DNA of 64,000 nt from contig NC_089439.1 in assembly GCF_026210795.1 (NCBI RefSeq), positions 3,224,001-3,288,000 on the forward strand. Reading direction: 5' to 3'. The notes under the pieces were generated by a model, which did no database searches, was not told the origin of the DNA, and saw only the letters and a program-made list of their open reading frames with translations. Source of the stretch: Rhizophagus irregularis (Eukaryota; Glomeromycota; Glomeromycetes; Glomerales; Glomeraceae). The position numbers were made by a program, and so were the translations under genes. Shown here piece by piece: positions 1-10,866 of this stretch. Each line of letters opens with the position of its first letter. The stretch's first letter is position 1.

Positions 1-343
1 CAAAATATCGAGGTGAAATATTGGGTTTTTTAAAAATAAATTTTCCATTTTCTTTCACGCTCCAATCTGTTGCGGTACGGAAATATTGTGACCTAGCACG
101 TAAAATAAGTGAATGCGCATGCATTTCTTTTAATTCTTTACCAACGTAGAAAATAACGTCATATCCTTCTTTAGTTTTAAATAAATTTTCAAAATCATCA
201 GCAACTTCCTGAGGATATTTGAAAAAGTTTACTTCATTCTTTTTGAAAGACGTATCATTGGGAAATTCCGAAACATCCAGGTCATTTGGAAAATCCGAAA
301 TATCCGGGTTTTTTGGAAAATCCCAAGCATCCGGGCTAGCCAT
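1..343 (-). CDS. BTB/POZ domain protein, N-terminal part (runs off the window)
   Basis: Reading the minus strand from the ATG at 343-341 gives 114 codons without a stop up to the window edge. Residues 1-35 hold a 9-residue repeat in three tandem copies (pattern D-x-x-D/E-F-P-x-x-x). The rest matches the start of a BTB/POZ fold: a stretch with GYDVIFYVG, then MHAHSLILRARSQYF, the usual 'hidden from degradation, stored in the cell, surface' BTB core. BTB domains mediate dimerisation and often act as cullin-3 adaptors; many Rhizophagus-type BTB proteins continue into BACK, Kelch or TLDc domains, which cannot be seen here. The start is chosen because it is the only ATG before the repeat and the upstream sequence is T-rich non-coding DNA. 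Domain identity is secure; function is not. Confidence 0.8.
   Translation of the reverse strand, partial: MASPDAWDFPKNPDISDFPNDLDVSEFPNDTSFKKNEVNFFKYPQEVADDFENLFKTKEGYDVIFYVGKELKEMHAHSLILRARSQYFRTATDWSVKENGKFIFKKPNISPRYF
251..331 (-). repeat. 27-bp tandem repeat, 3 copies, coding for a 9-residue repeat
   Basis: Codons 5-31 of the BTB gene read as three diverged copies of a 27-bp unit encoding D-x-x-(D/E)-F-P-x-x-x. The nucleotide units remain similar, which suggests recent slippage-type expansion in the N-terminal tail. Confidence 0.7.
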
Positions 344-648
344 TTTTCTTTTTTTTTACGATAGAAGAAAGAAAAAAATTTGTGCATGGTGATCACAGCC
401 ACTTATAAATATTCATTTATTCGACGTGCACTAATATGTATTTTCATTTACTCAAAACAAATCACATGATGTGATTAGATTGTCAGCCCGCATTACAATG
501 AATTCGTTAACCGTAGAATAATCACTTTAGAACCGCTTTTAAATTATGGCGCTTCGCTTCAATACTTCTTAAGATTTAACGATTAAAAAGTGTGATTAAC
601 AGTTAATCAATTTTGTGTACACGTTTGCCCAAATAAAAAAATTTTAAC
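344..648. other. Intergenic, shared upstream region of divergent BTB and kinase-like genes
   Basis: No open frame or recognisable element. AT-rich DNA between the start of the minus-strand BTB gene and the repeat block before kinase-like gene 1; the promoters of both genes must lie in 344-1017. Confidence 0.6.
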
Positions 649-937
649 CGACGTGTTACATATTCTTGTTCATCAGACTAAAGGGGGATTCGTTTATTTT
701 TGAAAAAACCGACGTGTTGTTCATCAGATTAAAGGGTAATCGTTTATTTTTGAAGAAACCGATGTGTTACATTATTCTTTCTTGTTCATCAGAATAAAGG
801 GGAATCGTTTATTTTTTTTGAGGAAACCAATGTGTTACATATTCTTGTTCATCAGACTAAAGGATTTTTTTGAAGAAACCCGATGTGTTACATATTTTTG
901 TACATCGGACTAAAGAATCGTTTATTTTCGAAGATCA
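649..937 (+). repeat. Degenerate tandem repeat (about 60-65 bp, roughly 4.5 copies) upstream of kinase-like gene 1
   Basis: The unit contains CGTGTTACATATTCTTGTTC, then CATCAGACTAAAGG and CGTTTATTTTTGAA; variants recur at about 651, 711, 769, 829 and 885. The block ends 80 bp before the ATG at 1018, so it lies in the presumed promoter or 5' UTR. No coding potential. Confidence 0.75.
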
Positions 938-1017
938 CATATCTTTGCTATATTTGCGTTATTTTTAATATTTAAATAAAGAATAAAAGTTTTATTCTCG
1001 CAAAAATATTAATCATC

Positions 1018-3449
1018 ATGTCTTATAGTACCGAAATTGAAGCTATAGATAATTCAAATGAGAGGATTAATTGGATTGAGGAAGCTATTTCAAAAAAACA
1101 TATTAAATTTTATGAATATAAACATTTTAAGAACATTAAAGAAATTGGTTCCGACGGAATTGGAAAATTCTATCGTGCAAATTGGAAAAATTTTCGTGAA
1201 CACTTAGTATTGAGATCATTTTATAATTTTAATAATAAAATTATTAAAGAGATTGTTTGTGAGGTAATTATAATATAATACACATTGTACTAAGCATAAA
1301 CCTACGTTCTTTTATATGTATATTTAATATAAATTTCTATTTTAGTTTAAACTTCATCGTGAAGTTGATTTTTATGATAATATTATTCGTCTTTATGGTG
1401 TTACAACTATCACTCAAGGTACAGTATAATAAATATTTTAATAATTTTACTTTTAGTACTTTTCGTAATTTTATTTCTTACAAACTTTATTTATTAAAAA
1501 AAAAATTTTTTTTTTCTTGTTTTTAATTAGAAAATCAGAATGATCAGTTAAAACCATATTTATTAGTAATGGAATATGCTAATGGTGGTACTCTACAAAA
1601 CTATTTAAAGAGAAATTCGATTAAACTCACTTGGAATGATAAATTTAACCTGGCACTTCAATTGGCTTATGCCGTATCATGTTTACATGATAAGGGAATT
1701 ATACACCATGATTTGGTAACGATTCATTTATTAATTATATTTATTGTATTATAAAAAATAATTTTATTTATATTTATTCATTTATTTAATGTTAGCACCC
1801 CAATAGTATTTTGGTTCGTCGAAATGTTATCAAATTTGCTGATTTTGGATTATCGAAAAGAATTGAAGAAATATCCAAACTTCAATCAATAGGGATAATT
1901 CCTTATATTGATCCAAAAAGATTTGATAGACGAAAAAGTATTGATAATAAAGTAAATCCGTCGTTAGATAAGAAGAGCAATGTTTATAGTGTAGGAATGA
2001 TTTTATGGGAGATCTCTAGTGGTAAACCTCCTTTTTATTCCGAAGACAATCCATATGATATCAATTTAGCTGTAGAAATTTCACAAGGTCTAAGGGAAAA
2101 GATTGTTCCGGAAACACCTTCCGATTACGTTAATCTATATACTGGTAAATTCAATTATAATTCATATAATAATTTTATTTTTTAATTATTTATTAAAAAA
2201 ACTCATTTTTAAAAATATTAATATTCCGTTTTTAGAGTGTTGGAATAGTGAACCAGATAATCGTCCAACTATGAATCAAGTGGTTGAAAGATTAAAATTA
2301 ATGATATTTGTTTCAAATCAACCATCTCAAATCATTCAAAAATTTGATAAAATAAATGTAAAAGAAACAACTAAATCATTAATTTTATTAGAAGAAAAAT
2401 TCAACAAAATAATCGATGAAATGGTTGATCTTATTCTTAAAAACCTAAATGAAGGAAAAAATACAGATATAGTAAAAAAACTTATTATTGATTATCTTAA
2501 TTATTATAATATAAATTTACAAATAATTTATGATTTACTTAAGGATATTCAAAATAATTCAAATTCTATTTTCTTATTTGGATATTTTAATTATTATGGA
2601 ATTACTATAGAAAATGAAAATTATGAAGAAGCATTTAAATCATTTATTATTGCATCAAAAGATAATCATACATTAGCACAATACTATGTTGGAAGATGTT
2701 ATGAATTTGGTATTGGAACTTTAAAAAATGAAACTTTGGCTTTTGAATATTATAAAAAAACAGTTGATCAAGATTTTACATTAGGAGAATTTAAGATTGG
2801 TTGTTTTTATGGTAAAGGAATAGGTATTGAAAAAGATGAAAAACAATCTGTTTATTGGTATAAAAAGGCTGAAAGTAATGGTCACTTAATGTCTATGTAT
2901 AATCTTGGTCTTTATTATCTGGATGAAAAGAGTGCTAAAAGAAACTATTATGAAGCCTTCAAATTATTTAAAAAATCTGCTGAAAAAGAGTATTCAGATG
3001 GAATAACAATGTTAGGATATTGTTATGATAATGGATTTGGGACAAAAATTAATAAACAAAAAGCATTTGAATTATATTTAAAAGCTGCAAATTTAGGAAA
3101 TAATATAGCACAACATAATCTTGCTCGCATGTATATAAATGGGGATGGTGTTGAAAAAGATGATGATAAAGCATTTGAATTATTTAAAAAATCGGCTGAA
3201 AGAGAAAATACGGATGGAATAGTAATGTTGGGATACTGTTATAATGATGGAATTGGAACAGAAATTGATAAACAAAAAGCGGTTGATTTGTATCAAAAAG
3301 CAGCATATTTAGGGAATGATGTGGCTCAATATAATGTTGCACTTTGGTACGAAGATATGCAAGATATAAATCAAGCCATCCATTGGTATAAATTATCTGC
3401 TGAACAAGGAAATCAAAAAGCACAAAGTAAATTAGAAGATTTAGAATGA
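1018..3449 (+). CDS. Kinase-like (probable pseudokinase) protein with 7 Sel1 repeats, gene 1
   Basis: Five exons join in frame: 1018-1263, 1346-1418, 1531-1715, 1796-2144, 2236-3449 (688 aa). All introns are GT-AG and 64-115 bp long. Residues about 35-270 form a TKL-type kinase fold: G-loop GSDGIG at 44-49, beta-3 motif VLRSF with Arg66 where the ATP-binding Lys is expected, HHDL at 165-168 in place of HRDL, DFG at 184-186, and the C-lobe tail ECWNSEPDNRPTM. After a helical linker, seven Sel1-like repeats of about 36 residues follow (pattern A-x-x-x-L-G-x-x-Y-x-x-G-x-G). Sel1 repeats are alpha-solenoid protein-binding scaffolds. The family is very large in Rhizophagus. With Lys to Arg and no HRD Arg, catalysis is doubtful; scaffolding or signalling by binding is the likelier role. 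Same intron phases as the genes at 52.3 and 59.4 kb. Confidence 0.85.
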
Positions 3450-4840
3450 AAAACTTGAGAAAAAAGCCATAAAGTATTCTAACTATTTACGAGAGAGATT
3501 TTATTTATATTTTTGCAATTCTAATAAAATTTATTGAAAATAAATTATATCTTACTGGTTTATCGTTGGCATATTTTCATAATATAATATAATAATATTA
3601 CACCAATATTGTAAACATAAAAGAAGCGCGACTTAGCACTAATTCTTTATTTGTCAGGTAATACCTTGTCGGACCATATCCTGAATGACTTTTGCTGAAA
3701 TTAGTCCCGAATCACTGTTTATTTCCGGAAGTCCAATTTCTTGAATCCTAAATCCCAATGTCCTGATTCCTGAATGGACAATTGCTTGAAATATACAATA
3801 TAACAATAACTAGTATAAATAATCATCCCATCCAGATATGATCAACACTGCAGATACAACTGACGCGATATATTTATTACTTTTTCGTGATTTAATCATC
3901 TTAATCTTTAAATCTATAATTAATAATATGCGAATTTTTTAAATTATTTATATTACTACATGAATAATAAGTAATTTTTAAAAAAACTCTGTCTATAAAT
4001 AGCTAATATGGACGACACTAACTTTCTAGATTGGCTGCTTTCTTATGTGTATGTGATTTTGGATATTATTTTGCTTGTTTGTGTAACAGTTCAGGCTAAA
4101 GTTTACAAGAATGTAGAGATTTTTTATGATTTTTTTCATTATTTTAGTTGGTATTAATTAAGTCTTTTAGTTCTTAAAAGACGTAATAAAGAATATCACT
4201 ATTTAATTCTGACATTATCAATTTCTTTGGAGTGAAAATATAATTTAATTTATTTACATATCTGTAGAAATTTAAAATTTCTAAGAAAAATTATTTGATA
4301 ATAAAATATTTAATACAAGATCGGAGCGCATAAATTTGAATAAATATAGTGACCATTTGAATTGGATAATCAAAGGAAATGAATTTAATGCTTCATCATT
4401 TGTAAGAAGCGGGTCAAGTATACTGTATACAGTATCTGGTATACCGAAGCCAGCCAAATTTTTTAATTATAACAAGTTATCTCAGTAAATTCTAGATCTA
4501 TTCGGAGTTACAAATTGTAATGCGCACGTGATTTTTGATCGTGAATATTTTCCCGAATGAATGAATCTCGTAGTTAGCAGTATTGGCGATAGCCGTAAAA
4601 ATTTACCATAAATGTAGGAGCAAAGAAATAACATGACGTAGGAACTCGCATTACATAATTTATTTCTTTGTAAAATACTGTATACTCTATTCTGAAAAAT
4701 AAAGTTTTCATATATTGCAGACTTTTAAAAAATATGTTACATGAAATCGTTACAGTTAAAAACTACGAAATTGTTTTATCACCATTATTACGCAAAGAAA
4801 TGCAAGAATGTTGATTGAAGCAGAAATTAACTTCCCACTA
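3450..4840. other. Intergenic; one fragment shared with the 51.4-52.1 kb element
   Basis: No gene seen between the stop of kinase-like gene 1 and the 3' end of the CRN gene (tail to tail). The stretch 3990-4110 resembles 51885-52010 (shared cores such as GCTAATATG and CTTTCTTATGTGT), so it is probably a worn partial copy of that MITE. A short inverted repeat with GTATACTGTATAC lies near 4418-4436. Confidence 0.5.
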
Positions 4841-7605
4841 TTAATTTTTTTTTACGACCTTAATCCTTTTCTTTGCTTGTTCATTCATACTGACTTTACT
4901 ATATAGATCATCTTCATCGTTGTATAGCCTTTTGTTACATATTTCATGCGCAGTTTCTTCTTCCATCATTTCAACGGTTCTTAGTTCATACTCCGAAGCA
5001 GTATTAGCGTCCAATTTATCATTGGCTATATGAAACAATAATAAAAGGTTACATAACAGTAAGATATCTTAAATCACAAGTCATTAACTCGTACCTTCAG
5101 AAAATTCAGCACGACTAGAATACGTATAGCCATAAAAATCCTTAAAATTCGCTTTGTATACTACAAGACAATTTGATTGTAATAAGTCCAAAGCATCTTC
5201 AGTCTTAGGTCCGTTTGTGCATATGAAAAGCATCCAGTCCTTAAGTTCAGGAATTTTTGCCTTTAATTCCTTATATGCCTTTTCAGTCTTCTCATACTCA
5301 TCTTGTATTATTTTCTTGCTCAAAGTCTGGGGTTGATTAGTTGTGGCGTCTGAAGACTTTACTTGGATCGCAAAAAGGCAATTATTAATGAAAAAAAAGA
5401 TATCAAATGGAGCTCCTTTACAATTCTTATATACGGTACAAGGTGACAGGTGTTCATTCTGTGATGTATGAGGATACCGATGTTTAAGTTCCTGATATTT
5501 TATAGAACTTTCGTCAAGGAGCTTAAACTTATATTCTTGATTTTCTAAAAACTCAAATTCATTAAAACCATACGCGCCCCTGAAGAGATCTTTTATTGTT
5601 ACGTCTTTATTTAAGATTGAAAGAAGTGTAAGCCGTAAAGTCCAAAACTTCACGTTGAAAAATTCAAAGCTTTCCCAAAAAACATGAGAATCTTGCTTAA
5701 TCATAACTTCCCAAAATTCACACGATTTGTTAAATGATGTTAATATGGCAATCCATATATAAGGCATGCGGACATAAAAGGAAGCGCTGTCGGCTACTTT
5801 TTCCAAATTTAGAATACCTTCTGATGAGAGGTCAATATAGGATACTCTCCCATCTTTATCAGCTACATTATGTTTAGACACAGGGATATTAAGGATGGCA
5901 TGCGCAATTGCTGGAGTTACAGTGTAAGCAAAATGCTTAAACTTGTATCGATCCATAAGTTCTTCCTTTACATTTGTAATACAATGTACATAATCCACAT
6001 TATTTGTTCCACGCCCAAATTTCTTCACCAAATCTTCAAAGAAAATTTCTAGAGCCCGAACTTGCCCACCAAAGTCGCTAATACAACGACGAAAAGTACC
6101 ACTGTTGATATAATCTCCTAAAGAATAACGTTCAGAGACAAACTCAATAATGTTCTGTACCTCCCGACTTTGAAGAAGGCGAAGTGGTAGTTGTAAATAA
6201 CGATAAGTTGATTCTTTGAGTATTTCTTCAAGAGGACCTTGGATTGTTCCGGCCAAGATTGGTACATGAAATATATTTTTGCCAAGGCAATTTAATCCTC
6301 CGACAGCATGAATAATTGAACGAAGTGGATTGTTTTTAAATAAATCCCTATCGTACAAGCTGTGAAGATTATTTAGTTCATCAATGCCGAGGATAATTAT
6401 GTTAATATCAGTGTCAACATCCTTGAGAACAATCTCAAGTGCACCACTAATTTTGATTTTACAATTTTCGCCACACATCATCACAAATTTTTCATAGTCA
6501 TAAGCTCCACCGGAGATAAAATGTTCGTAAAGAATTCTCAATGCGACTGATGTTTCGCCAAAAAATACATCATCCAGTTTTGCAGGAGTACCGTTGCCAA
6601 AGGTAACATTTACGGAATACATCCTGTCTTTGATCATATTCAAGAGTTCATCGTCATTCGTGTATTTTTCAGCTTGTTCACGTAATAAAGTTGGAATCTC
6701 CTGTAGGAATCGGCTCTTGCCAGTACCTGGTCCATTAGCCAATATGGGGATAGGGTGGATATTTCGGTCTGTTTCATTGCGTTTTGTAAATCTTTCGCAA
6801 ATTCCATTTCGACTTCCGTTGCCTTCCATTAATATTTTCATTGTCTCCTCCCGGCCTTGTAGAGGAAAGTCGGCACCTGATGTACTCACCAACTGATAGA
6901 ATATATAAATTAGTGCGCAACCAGAAACAGAAAAAAACAAAACAAGTTAAACAAAAACATACTTTAGGTACTACAGTTTTAGGGGGACGCTTCAAGGTCA
7001 TCATCCAGTTGTAAATCGAATTAACGTCATTCCAATTGACCCCATCTATATGTATCAATAATGGCGAGTTAGAATACAAAGACTAAAACAACACAGGATA
7101 TTTAACTAGAGATACCGTACTTTGTGTAACGCCTTGCTGGGAGGGATCTGCTTTAATGCGAAAAAAGAGATCAGACCAAATCGATATTTGTTACTGCAAA
7201 TTTCTTGTTCGAGAGGTAAAACATGGGGAGACACTTACTGGGGATGATGGCAATGACATGGATATTAGACATTGTAAATTTAACTCCATTTAATTCATCT
7301 TGAAAATAGTCCTTAAACATTAGTCTAGGTTTCATTTCATCTTCTTTAGGTTTTTCTTTAATGTCACTTTCATCTTTGACGTCAACTTTCCAAAGTTTCA
7401 CTGCGTGTCTATCAGAATCAGCAACTTTTCTCCTATCGCAGATATAATCCTTGAGGTGACCAACTTTGAAATCTTTAAAGTCGTAATGATTATTACCAAG
7501 CTTGGCAATTATGTTTTCATTATTTTCTTTATTAAAGTTAACCAAGAAAGAGTCAAGAGGGTTAACCGTGTCGCTTAGAACTGAACAATTGAATGACACT
7601 AACAT
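4841..7605 (-). CDS. Crinkler (CRN) family effector: header + P-loop NTPase + REase-like C-terminal domain
   Basis: Proposed exons on the minus strand: 7605-7239, 7147-7116, 7082-6963, 6892-5095, 5025-4841. All junctions are GT-AG and keep one frame of 833 codons. Exon 1 is a CRN N-terminal header (ubiquitin-like; starts MLVSFNC, ends in the conserved IIP region). Exon 4 carries Walker A NGPGTGKS at about residues 226-233 and Walker B IIILGIDE at about 338-345. Near the C-terminus, Asp (nt 5404-5402) followed by QVK (nt 5365-5357) fits a PD-(D/E)xK-type nuclease core with Gln for Glu. The last exon adds an acidic stretch and a basic tail KKRIKVVKK that could be a nuclear signal. Known CRNs act in host or competitor nuclei; that this one does is inference. 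Exon 2 is only 32 nt and is the least certain part. Alternative headers lie at 7725-8159 and 8279-8713. Confidence 0.75.
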
Positions 7606-7724
7606 TTTAAAGATGGCGAGTTAGAATACAAAGACTAAAACAAGACAGGATATTTAACTAGAGATACCGTACTTTGTGTAACGCCTTGCTGGGAGGGATC
7701 TGCTTTAACGCGAAAAAAAAGAGA

Positions 7725-8159
7725 TCAGACCAAATCGATATTTGTTACTGCAAATTTCTTGTTCGAGAGGTAAAACATGGGGAGACACTTACTGGGGATG
7801 ATGGCAATGACATGGATATTAGACATTGTAAATTTAACTCCATTTAATTCATCTTGAAAATAGTCCTTAAACATTAGTCGAGGTTTCATTTCATCTTCTT
7901 TAGGTTTTTCTTTAATGTCACTTTCATCTTTGACGTCAACTTTCCAAAGTTTCACTGCGTGTCTATCAGAATCAGCAACTTTTCTCCTATCGCAGATATA
8001 ATCCTTGAGGTGACCAACTTTGAAATCTTTAAAATCGTAATGATTATTACCAAGCTTGGCAATTATGTTTTCATTATTTTCTTTATTAAAGTTAACCAAG
8101 AAAGAGTCAAGAGGGTTAACCGTGTCGCTTAAAACTGAACAATTGAATGACACTAACAT
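7725..8159 (-). CDS. Extra CRN header exon, tandem copy 2
   Basis: A 144-codon frame identical at protein level to the header of the downstream CRN copy. The usable coding part ends at the GTAAG donor after 7793, as in the other copies; the remaining codons are intron read-through. Linear splicing into its own exon 2 and exon-3 stub would run into a stop just after the next copy's ATG, so this copy is either an orphan or an alternative first exon for the complete gene. Confidence 0.7.
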   Translation of the reverse strand: MLVSFNCSVLSDTVNPLDSFLVNFNKENNENIIAKLGNNHYDFKDFKVGHLKDYICDRRKVADSDRHAVKLWKVDVKDESDIKEKPKEDEMKPRLMFKDYFQDELNGVKFTMSNIHVIAIIPSKCLPMFYLSNKKFAVTNIDLV

Positions 8160-8278
8160 TTTAAAGATGGCGAGTTAGAATACAAAGACTAAAACAAGAC
8201 AGGATATTTAACTAGAGATACCGTACTTTGTGTAACGCCTTGCTGGGAGGGATCTGCTTTAACGCGAAAAAAAAGAGA

Positions 8279-8713
8279 TCAGACCAAATCGATATTTGTT
8301 ACTGCAAATTTCTTGTTCGAGAGGTAAAACATGGGGAGACACTTACTGGGGATGATGGCAATGACATGGATATTAGACATTGTAAATTTAACTCCATTTA
8401 ATTCATCTTGAAAATAGTCCTTAAACATTAGTCTAGGTTTCATTTCATCTTCTTTAGGTTTTTCTTTAATGTCACTTTCATCTTTGACGTCAACTTTCCA
8501 AAGTTTCACTGCGTGTCTATCAGAATCAGCAACTTTTCTCCTATCGCAGATATAATCCTTGAGGTGACCAACTTTGAAATCTTTAAAGTCGTAATGATTA
8601 TTACCAAGCTTGGCAATTATGTTTTCATCATTTTCTTTATTAAAGTTAACCAAGAAAGAGTCAATAAGGTTAAACGTGTCGCTTAGAACTGAACAATTGA
8701 ATGACACTAACAT
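8279..8713 (-). CDS. Extra CRN header exon, tandem copy 1 (most diverged)
   Basis: Third header copy, the furthest upstream. It differs from the other two at a few residues near the N-terminus (for example FNLID against VNPLD) and keeps the same donor after 8347. It probably holds the original promoter, since the duplicated unit begins only a few bases before each ATG. Confidence 0.7.
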   Translation of the reverse strand: MLVSFNCSVLSDTFNLIDSFLVNFNKENDENIIAKLGNNHYDFKDFKVGHLKDYICDRRKVADSDRHAVKLWKVDVKDESDIKEKPKEDEMKPRLMFKDYFQDELNGVKFTMSNIHVIAIIPSKCLPMFYLSNKKFAVTNIDLV

Positions 8714-8784
8714 TTTAAAGATATTTCTGTAAATTGATAAGTAATGTGAAGTTTGGAAGAGTTTTTGAGGGTATTGATATTTTC

Positions 8785-9187
8785 TGATTAATTATAAAAT
8801 GATCTTTATAAACTTTTAATTGTGGCACAAAATAAGAAATGATTCATACGATTTTATCGTTACTCAGTTTGTATTCACGAGGCATTTAATTTGTTTCTTT
8901 AAATTTCATTATTATTATTTTAAGGGATCTTAATACAATTGAGACATGTCTATTAATAACATGTATTATTATTTCAAAATATTCACAAGGAAATTGGAAA
9001 TTTCTTAAAATCTTTTGCTCCTTAATCATTATCAGATTTTTTTAGTAAAACAAAAGAAATTCAAAAAAAGTACACTTTACATCATGATTAATTATAAAAT
9101 GATCTTTATAAACTTTTAATTGTGGCACAAAATAGAATGATTCATACGATTTTATTGTTACTCAGATTGTATTCACGAGGTATTTAT
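8785..9187. repeat. Direct repeat of about 103 bp, two copies 300 bp apart
   Basis: The sequence beginning TGATTAATTATAAAATGATC at 8785-8889 recurs at 9085-9187 with a few changes, ending in TTCACGAGG. The DNA between them is AT-rich with no frame. It lies between the CRN promoter and the MITE at 9190. Confidence 0.8.
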
Positions 9188-9203
9188 TAGAGGTTGGAAC
9201 CGG

Positions 9204-9808
9204 TGTAATGCCGTAGTATACATAATAAATTTATTAATTGTGAGGCGCAGTATTATATTTAGTCTTAGTGTATAAAATTGTAATTTATTTTTAGTTGTAT
9301 TAATAATTGGACCGAAAAGTCGTTAAACTATTAGTCATGAGAATCAAGGATAATTGGTCCGTAATGACCTTAAACTATTAGTCACGAGATTTAAGGATAA
9401 ATGAAGATCTGAAAGATACTAAATTGAATCAAATCAAGTGATCTGAGGTGTCAAGTGATTAATTTGTTGATCACTACGTTAATATAATTCAGGAGTTCAT
9501 GATGATCAAAATGGATACAAAATTAAGATAATGGAAATACTTTAAAAACAATGGAAATACTTTAATAATTTAAATCCATGAATCGAAATTATGAATTTAG
9601 TTACACAAAAACAAACATAAAAAGGCGTGAAGATCACCTTTTGGGAAGGACAGAGAAAATTGGACGAATTTTGTTATGAATTATTTATTTTATTATTCAA
9701 TGTTATTAAACCAAGCATATTATTGTATTTATTTATATTATTAATAAAGAGATATTTTTGTTAATACCTAAGGTGGCAACGTGATTTATCACGGGCTTAG
9801 GTTTTACA
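9204..9808 (+). repeat. 5' LTR of gypsy-1
   Basis: 605 bp, TG...CA termini; matches 19524-20127 throughout apart from one substitution and one indel in the stretch around 9499-9510. Contains TATAAAA near 9272 as a possible core promoter. Confidence 0.95.
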
Positions 9809-9810
9809 AG

Positions 9811-9826
9811 TGGTGCATGCTCCGAG
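9811..9826 (+). promoter_or_regulatory. Primer-binding site of gypsy-1
   Basis: TGGTGCATGCTCCGAG starts two bases after the LTR. As the complement of a tRNA 3' end it predicts acceptor strand AGCATGC, discriminator A, then CCA, and a T-stem strand CTCGG. This fits a glycine-type tRNA starting GCATGCT, as seen in the tRNA-like sequence at 19419. Confidence 0.75.
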
Positions 9827-10398
9827 AAAGGAAAAGTGATCATCCTCACATGATCACTACAGGTTATAAGTACAGGATCTCTGAGAAAAGAAAATGATCA
9901 CCCCCACGTGATCATTAGAAGTTACAAATAAAGGATCAACGAAGTTAAGGAATTATAAAAGTAAAAGTTCTAAGTCTTGGTTAAAAAGAATTTAAGGTGT
10001 ATTAACGTTAAATTTTAATAAAATAAAGTTAAATATTTTAAAGGATACGTGAAAATAATGGTTACCAAGGTAAAAGGTATTAATTTGGGTAAGTATGATC
10101 ATAAACGTATAAAGAGATAATGTTAAAAATTAAATTTTTGATCTAACTTGACCACCGGCTGATAAGTCAATGAAAAATTATTATTATAATAATTTTCATA
10201 CATATGAACCAAATATGTATGGTAGTAATTGATTATCAAGGGAAATGCGAGGCTAATCAAGTTAGAAGGGGTTTTAATAGAATATTGTAAATGAGTTCCA
10301 TGAATTAAGGATTAAAAATAATTTTTATAAATAATTGAGGTTAAGTTAAGGATGAAAAGTGTACCCAAAAACCGACACTATAAATACGATGGTAGGGT

Positions 10399-10600
10399 AA
10401 TTCTGTGTGAACTCAATTGAGGTTTTCTGTGTGATCAATTGAGAATAATTCTGTGTGAACTCAATTGAGATTTTCTGTGTGATCAATTGAGAATAGTTCT
10501 GTGTGAGCTTTTTCTGTGTGAACTCAATTGAGGTATTCTGTGTGATCAATTGAGAATAGTTCTGTGTGAACTTTCAAAAACAATTCTGTGTGAGGGTACC
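10399..10600 (+). repeat. Tandem repeat of about 45-50 bp in the gypsy-1 leader
   Basis: Repeats of TTCTGTGTGAACTCAATTGA and TTCTGTGTGATCAATTGAGA, about nine CTGTGTG motifs in 200 bp, each usually followed by a TCAATTGA palindrome. It lies in the long 5' leader between the primer site and the first ORF, where packaging or regulatory RNA signals are expected. Confidence 0.85.
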
Positions 10601-10707
10601 CAAGAAAATCATGATTAACGTTAACAAAAATAAAAATAATATTTGCTGGACAAATATATTCAAGGAAAATTATAAAAAGGTGAGGAATTCGATCTCTCAC
10701 CCATAAA

Positions 10708-10866
10708 ATGGAATACAAAATCAATTTAACCAAAGAGGATTCAGAAAAATATTTGTGTAAAGGAAAAGGAATTAAATTAAAAATTTATAATGAAGATAAT
10801 AAGGCCATCAGTCTAAAGACCATCTATGATGTTAGACCACCCAAGAAAAAAAAAAGAGATGTTTGA
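10708..10866 (+). CDS. Small ORF (52 aa) of gypsy-1 leader, basic C-terminus
   Basis: ATG at 10708, stop TGA at 10864-10866. Lysine-rich, ending PPKKKKRDV. It precedes a run of ten A residues (10846-10855); a minus-one slip there would continue straight into the next ORF. No family recognised. Confidence 0.45.
   Translation: MEYKINLTKEDSEKYLCKGKGIKLKIYNEDNKAISLKTIYDVRPPKKKKRDV

Larger units (their letters stand above)
7062..8722 (-). repeat. 554-bp tandem array, 3 units, of CRN header exon plus introns
   Basis: The starts of the three header frames are exactly 554 bp apart (8713, 8159, 7605). Each unit contains header exon, intron, 32-nt exon 2, second intron and the first 20 or so bases of exon 3, then jumps to the upstream flank of the next ATG. 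Only scattered substitutions and small indels separate the units, so the duplications are recent. Confidence 0.9.

Noticed and set aside
7171-7238. Last 22 codons of each 144-codon CRN header frame
   Set aside because: They lie beyond a GTAAGT donor; the protein sequence after IIP has no relation to CRN linkers, so this is intron read-through.
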